Positions 5,693 through 9,534 of a DNA stretch of 9,534 nucleotides are shown here, piece after piece. The first letter of the stretch is position 1; every line of letters begins with the position of its first letter. The notes under the pieces were generated by a model that saw only the letters and a list, made by a program, of their open reading frames with translations, was not told the origin of the DNA and searched no databases. The stretch lies in contig JADLDX010000041.1 in NCBI GenBank assembly GCA_020846515.1, positions 1 through 9,534 of the forward strand, given 5' to 3'. Source of the DNA: Pirellulaceae bacterium (GTDB taxonomy: Bacteria > Planctomycetota > Planctomycetia > Pirellulales > Pirellulaceae). Position numbers and translations under genes: made by a program.

Positions 5693-7750
5693 TTATGCCC
5701 AGCCGATAGCCATCAAGCACAAGTCGATCGCTTTGATGCCCACGAAGGGAACCAACAGGCCACCAAGTCCATAAACGAGCAGATTGGTCCTCAGCAACTG
5801 CATGGCACCGACTGGTTTGTAAGTTACTCCCCGCAGGGCAAGCGGTATCAGGGCGATGATGATCAGGGCGTTAAAGATCACTGCAGACAAGATGGCACTG
5901 GTTGGCGATGCCAGCTGCATAAAGTCAAGATCTTTGAGAGCTGGGTAGGTAGTCGCAAATGCAGCGGGAAGGATGGCGAAGTATTTGGCCACATCGTTGG
6001 CGATACTGAATGTGGTTAACGCACCACGCGTCATCAATAGTTGTTTGCCGATATTGACGATTTCGATCAACTTCGTTGGGTTCGAGTCGAGGTCCACCAT
6101 ATTGCCGGCTTCTTTCGCCGCGTGAGTACCGCTGTTCATCGCCACTGCTACATCGGCTTGGGCCAGGGCGGGCGCATCATTGGTGCCATCACCGGTCATG
6201 GCCACAAGTCGTCCATCCGCTTGATACTTTCGAATTAAGGCCAACTTGGCTTCAGGTGTCGCCTCTGCCAAAAAGTCATCGACGCCCGATTCTGCTGCAA
6301 TGGCTGCCGCGGTCAGAGGATTGTCACCAGTAATCATCATGGTTCGGATGCCCATCTGGCGTAGTTCAGCGAATCGCTCCTTGATGCCGCCTTTGATGAT
6401 GTCTCTCAGTTCTACAACGCCCAGGATCTTGTCGTCGCGACAGACCACTAGCGGCGTACCTCCCGAGCGCGAAATTACGTGTACGGTTTCTTTGACGCTC
6501 TCTGGCACGCAGCCGCCCAAGTTCTGAACGAAACCTTCGATGGCTGATGAGGCGCCTTTGCGGATCTCATGTCCATCCACGCTCACACCACTCATGCGCG
6601 AGCGAGCTGAGAACGGAACAAACTCGGGTTGATGTGTCGCAAACTCGATACCCCGCAGTCCGAATCTCGTTTTGGCCAAGATGGCGATGCTCCGTCCTTC
6701 GGCCGTTTCGTCTGCCATGGAGGCCAAATGCACAATCTCTGCCAGCATTTGTTCAGTGATACCCTCCGCCGGATGAAACGCCGTGGCCTGTCGATTACCT
6801 AGCGTAATCGTGCCTGTCTTGTCCAGCAGCAGCACATCGACATCGCCGGCTGCTTCCACAGCGCGACCAGACATCGCCACGACATTAGCCCGACTTAAAC
6901 GACTCATGCCCGCGATGCCAATTGCCGAAAGCAATGCACCGATGGTTGTGGGGGCCAGGCAAACAAACAGAGCAATGAGCACGGCTAACGTAATCACCTT
7001 CCCTTGTCCAGACGCTTCAACACTGTAGATCGAATAGGGTAGCAAGCAGGCTACGACCAACAGAAAGATCAATGTCAACGCAGCCAGAAGAATGGCTAAG
7101 GCGATTTCATTGGGTGTTTTTTGTCGTTGGGCACCTTCGACCATGGCAATCATGCGATCCAGAAAACTGTGACCCGGTAGAGCGGTAACCCTAATCATCA
7201 ACCAATCGGAAATGACGCGAGTTCCGCCGGTAACCGCATTGCGGTCGCCACCACTCTCGCGCACCACTGGCGCACTTTCTCCAGTGATCGCACTCTCGTC
7301 GACTGAGGCGACTCCCTCGATGACTTCGCCGTCCACCGGAATAACGTCACCCGCTTTAGCCAGGACAATGTCACCAATTTGCAGATCCGTTGCCGGTATT
7401 TCGTGCTCGCCGTGGTCGATCTTTCTCGCCATCACTGTTGTACGCGACTGACGCAGAGAAGCCGCCTGAGCTTTGCCATGTCCTTCGGCAATCGCTTCGG
7501 CGAAATTGGCGAAGAGTACGGTGAACCACAACCAAATCGTAATGCCTATGACAAAACCTGGTGACTGGCCATGGTTGTCGCTAAGTGTTTGCACACAGAT
7601 GATTGAGCATAAAATGCTACCGACGTAGACACAGAACATGACTGGATTGCGTATTTGTATACGGGGATCCAATTTACATAACGCTTGCCAGGCACTGGTC
7701 AGCCAGCGATCTGAACTCTGCTTTTTAGAATGTATCAATGTATTGGACAT
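5693..7750 (-). CDS. kdpB: KdpB, P-type ATPase catalytic subunit of the K+ pump
   Basis: The 685-residue subunit hydrolyses ATP to drive K+ uptake through KdpA. The family layout is complete. It has N-terminal membrane helices (about 35-85), an actuator domain with the dephosphorylation motif TGES (156-159) and the membrane motif [16 protein letters not shown] (266-281). The phosphorylated aspartate is D310 in DKTGTIT. The nucleotide-binding domain has FSARSRMSG and RKGA (397-400), and the hinge motif [14 protein letters not shown] spans 520-533. Helix [16 protein letters not shown] (581-596) carries the conserved D586/K589 pair, and further membrane helices close the protein. The ATG at 7750 is preceded by GAGGT (plus-strand ACCTC, 7760-7764) at 9 nt. 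This site overlaps the kdpA stop codon, so the two genes are tightly linked. In E. coli the serine of TGES is a phosphorylation site for inhibition, and it is conserved here as S159. Confidence 0.98.
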   Translation of the reverse strand: MSNTLIHSKKQSSDRWLTSAWQALCKLDPRIQIRNPVMFCVYVGSILCSIICVQTLSDNHGQSPGFVIGITIWLWFTVLFANFAEAIAEGHGKAQAASLRQSRTTVMARKIDHGEHEIPATDLQIGDIVLAKAGDVIPVDGEVIEGVASVDESAITGESAPVVRESGGDRNAVTGGTRVISDWLMIRVTALPGHSFLDRMIAMVEGAQRQKTPNEIALAILLAALTLIFLLVVACLLPYSIYSVEASGQGKVITLAVLIALFVCLAPTTIGALLSAIGIAGMSRLSRANVVAMSGRAVEAAGDVDVLLLDKTGTITLGNRQATAFHPAEGITEQMLAEIVHLASMADETAEGRSIAILAKTRFGLRGIEFATHQPEFVPFSARSRMSGVSVDGHEIRKGASSAIEGFVQNLGGCVPESVKETVHVISRSGGTPLVVCRDDKILGVVELRDIIKGGIKERFAELRQMGIRTMMITGDNPLTAAAIAAESGVDDFLAEATPEAKLALIRKYQADGRLVAMTGDGTNDAPALAQADVAVAMNSGTHAAKEAGNMVDLDSNPTKLIEIVNIGKQLLMTRGALTTFSIANDVAKYFAILPAAFATTYPALKDLDFMQLASPTSAILSAVIFNALIIIALIPLALRGVTYKPVGAMQLLRTNLLVYGLGGLLVPFVGIKAIDLCLMAIGWA

Positions 7751-7762
7751 AGCCAGGTAACC

Positions 7763-9529
7763 TCATGGATTCGAGTACAAGAGTTGCTGTTCGGCGATCG
7801 GCCCCAACGCCAAGGCCGGCAAGAAGCTGAGCGCGCCCACCAAGAGGACAACCGTGATCAAGAGCACGATGTACAAAGGTGTATGTGTAGGCAGTGTGCC
7901 AGCACCCACCGGCACAGAATTTTTCGAAGCCAGCGAACCAGCCATCGCGAGCACAGGCAAAATAACACCGAAACGCCCGACCAGCATGGCGATGCCCAAC
8001 AACAGGTTATAAAAGGGCGTGTTGGCACCCAGGCCTGCAAACGCACTTCCATTGTTGTTCCCGGCCGATGAAAGCGCGTAGAGTACTTCACTGAAACCAT
8101 GCGGGCCAGGATTAAAGATGGTTGCCTTGCCTTGTTCTAACACCACGGCTAACGCTGTGCCGAGCAACACGGCGCCGCACGGCAACAGAATGGCTAGCGA
8201 TACCATCTTCATCTCAAATACTCCAATTTTCTTGCCCAAGTATTCAGGTGTTCGCCCAACCATCAAGCCAGCCAAGAAGACCGTGAGAATGGCAAACACC
8301 AACATGCCATACAGACCAGATCCCACACCACCAAAGATGACTTCGCCGATTTGCATGAGCCACATGAGCACCAGACCACCCAGTGGCGTAAATGAATCAT
8401 GCATCGCATTGACACTGCCGTTGGACGCAGCCGTCGTGGCTACAGACCATAAGGCTGAGTTGACAATGCCCAGGCGAGTCTCTTTACCTTCCATGTTGCC
8501 ACCGGATTGCCAGTCGCTACGTTGTTGGTCGACGCCCAGCGATGCCATTCGAGGATTGCCCGCCTGCTCGCATACATAAGTAAAACAGACTAAAGGTACG
8601 AAGACGCAGGTCATCGCCAACAACAAGGCCCTACCCTGTCGACTGTCATTAACCAGTTCACCAAACGTGACGCACAACGCTGCTGGTATCAATAAAATGG
8701 CGATCATCTCCAGCAAGTTTGACAGAGGAGTTGGATTCTCAAGCGGATGAGCAGAGTTGGTGTTAAAGAAACCACCTCCGTTGGTGCCCAATTGTTTAAT
8801 GGCCACTTGAGAGGCTACCGGTCCAACCGCTAAACGCGGCTGTGAGGGTGACGGTGACGCTGGCTGTGGCTGTGGCAGAGCAAGGGTGCTCGGCTGCTCC
8901 AAAGCGTTGTACTGCGGGTATGCAGCCAACGTCTGAACCACCCCCTGGGACACTAGCGCAATCGCCAACACAAACGATAAAGGCAGTAAGATAAAAAGGG
9001 TGGCACGTACGACATCAGCATAGAAGTTGCCGATTGTCGTCATGTTTTTGCGAGTGAAGCCACGAATGAATGCCATGAGCACAGCCAGGCCTACGGCCGC
9101 AGAAAGAAAGTTCTGTACCGTAAGTGCAACCATTTGCGTGAAATAGCTCAGGGTAGATTCGCCAGCATAGCCCTGCCAATTCGTATTGGTCACAAAGCTG
9201 ATCGCTGTGTTGAGCGAAGAATCGATGGAGACGCTGGGCAGGTCTTCAGGGTTGAGCGGCAACGCGTCTTGATAACGCTGTAGCCCGTATACGACCACGA
9301 TCGACATTAGGCTAAAGACAATTACGGCTGTTGTGTATTGCCGGGATGTCATTTCCAAATCCGAGCGAATTCCTAACCAACGACACAACTTGTCGGTTGA
9401 CCTTCTCACCCAAACGATCTGCTTGGATGGCCGATCATCGAATACGCGGGCTATCGCCAGCCCAAGCGGCTGGATACAGATCGCTAGTGTGGCAAAGTAA
9501 AGAAGAATCTGTGCGATGTCCCAACTCAT
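7763..9529 (-). CDS. kdpA: KdpA, K+-selective channel-like subunit of the Kdp ATPase
   Basis: The 588-residue integral membrane protein belongs to the superfamily of K+ transporters. It selects and translocates K+ in the KdpFABC complex. All four selectivity-filter regions are visible: TNTNWQGY (114-121), GTNGGGFFNTNSAHP (248-262), SNGSVNAMHDSFTPLGG (369-385) and SAGNNNGSAFAGLGANTPF (488-506). Conserved stretches such as MWLMQIGEVIFGGVGSGLYG and NLLLGIAMLVGRFGVILP are present. A Pro/Gln/Ser-rich insert (about 213-231) sits in the extracytoplasmic loop before the second filter, where relatives have only a short segment. The ATG at 9529 gives the family-like start MSWDIAQILLYFA and the protein is complete. 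Only five bases lie upstream in the window, so its promoter, ribosome binding site and any kdpF are not visible. Confidence 0.98.
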   Translation of the reverse strand: MSWDIAQILLYFATLAICIQPLGLAIARVFDDRPSKQIVWVRRSTDKLCRWLGIRSDLEMTSRQYTTAVIVFSLMSIVVVYGLQRYQDALPLNPEDLPSVSIDSSLNTAISFVTNTNWQGYAGESTLSYFTQMVALTVQNFLSAAVGLAVLMAFIRGFTRKNMTTIGNFYADVVRATLFILLPLSFVLAIALVSQGVVQTLAAYPQYNALEQPSTLALPQPQPASPSPSQPRLAVGPVASQVAIKQLGTNGGGFFNTNSAHPLENPTPLSNLLEMIAILLIPAALCVTFGELVNDSRQGRALLLAMTCVFVPLVCFTYVCEQAGNPRMASLGVDQQRSDWQSGGNMEGKETRLGIVNSALWSVATTAASNGSVNAMHDSFTPLGGLVLMWLMQIGEVIFGGVGSGLYGMLVFAILTVFLAGLMVGRTPEYLGKKIGVFEMKMVSLAILLPCGAVLLGTALAVVLEQGKATIFNPGPHGFSEVLYALSSAGNNNGSAFAGLGANTPFYNLLLGIAMLVGRFGVILPVLAMAGSLASKNSVPVGAGTLPTHTPLYIVLLITVVLLVGALSFLPALALGPIAEQQLLYSNP

Positions 9530-9534
9530 GAGAA

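Overview
The window carries a complete bacterial high-affinity potassium uptake operon, kdpABCDE, on the minus strand (9529 down to 1443). To its left, on the plus strand and convergent with it, is a small ECF sigma factor / zinc-finger anti-sigma pair (190-1182). The pairing of an ECF sigma factor with a short soluble zf-HC2 protein, the residue usage of the Kdp proteins and the moderate GC content suggest a free-living member of the Planctomycetota (Pirellulales-like). This is an inference from overall appearance. No rRNA or other marker gene is present to fix the taxon.

Layout. Positions 1-189 are non-coding and hold one copy of a short dispersed repeat (R1) and two overlapping, mutually exclusive hairpins just ahead of the sigma gene. 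An ECF sigma gene follows (190-828), then a 108-bp gap with repeat R2, then the anti-sigma gene (937-1182), whose stop codon lies in repeat R3. The convergent gap 1183-1442 has repeats R3 and R4 in inverted orientation. On the minus strand the transcription order is kdpA (9529-7763), kdpB (7750-5693), kdpC (5625-4912), kdpD (4824-2140) and kdpE (2126-1443). Gaps are 12 bp (A/B), 67 bp (B/C), 87 bp (C/D) and 13 bp (D/E). The C/D junction is where an inverted pair of the same repeat (R5/R6) sits.

How the genes work together. KdpA is the K+-selective channel-like subunit, KdpB the P-type ATPase, and KdpC the periplasmic-facing subunit that stabilises the complex. KdpD (sensor kinase) and KdpE (OmpR-type regulator) switch the operon on when K+ is scarce. 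All catalytic motifs are intact. The small subunit KdpF and the operon promoter would lie beyond position 9534, so their presence cannot be judged.

The most unusual signal is the six-copy, roughly 40-bp repeat built around GGAYGTGTCGAC. Its copies sit at gene boundaries and supply the stop codon of the anti-sigma gene, an apparent C-terminal extension of KdpC, and the sequence immediately before the GTG start of kdpD. At the kdpC/kdpD junction two inverted copies can form a 22-position stem (20 Watson-Crick pairs, one G-U, one mismatch). The stem would mask the ribosome entry region of kdpD, while its 5' arm lies inside translated kdpC. That arrangement suggests translational coupling, or a damper separating the pump genes from the regulator genes.
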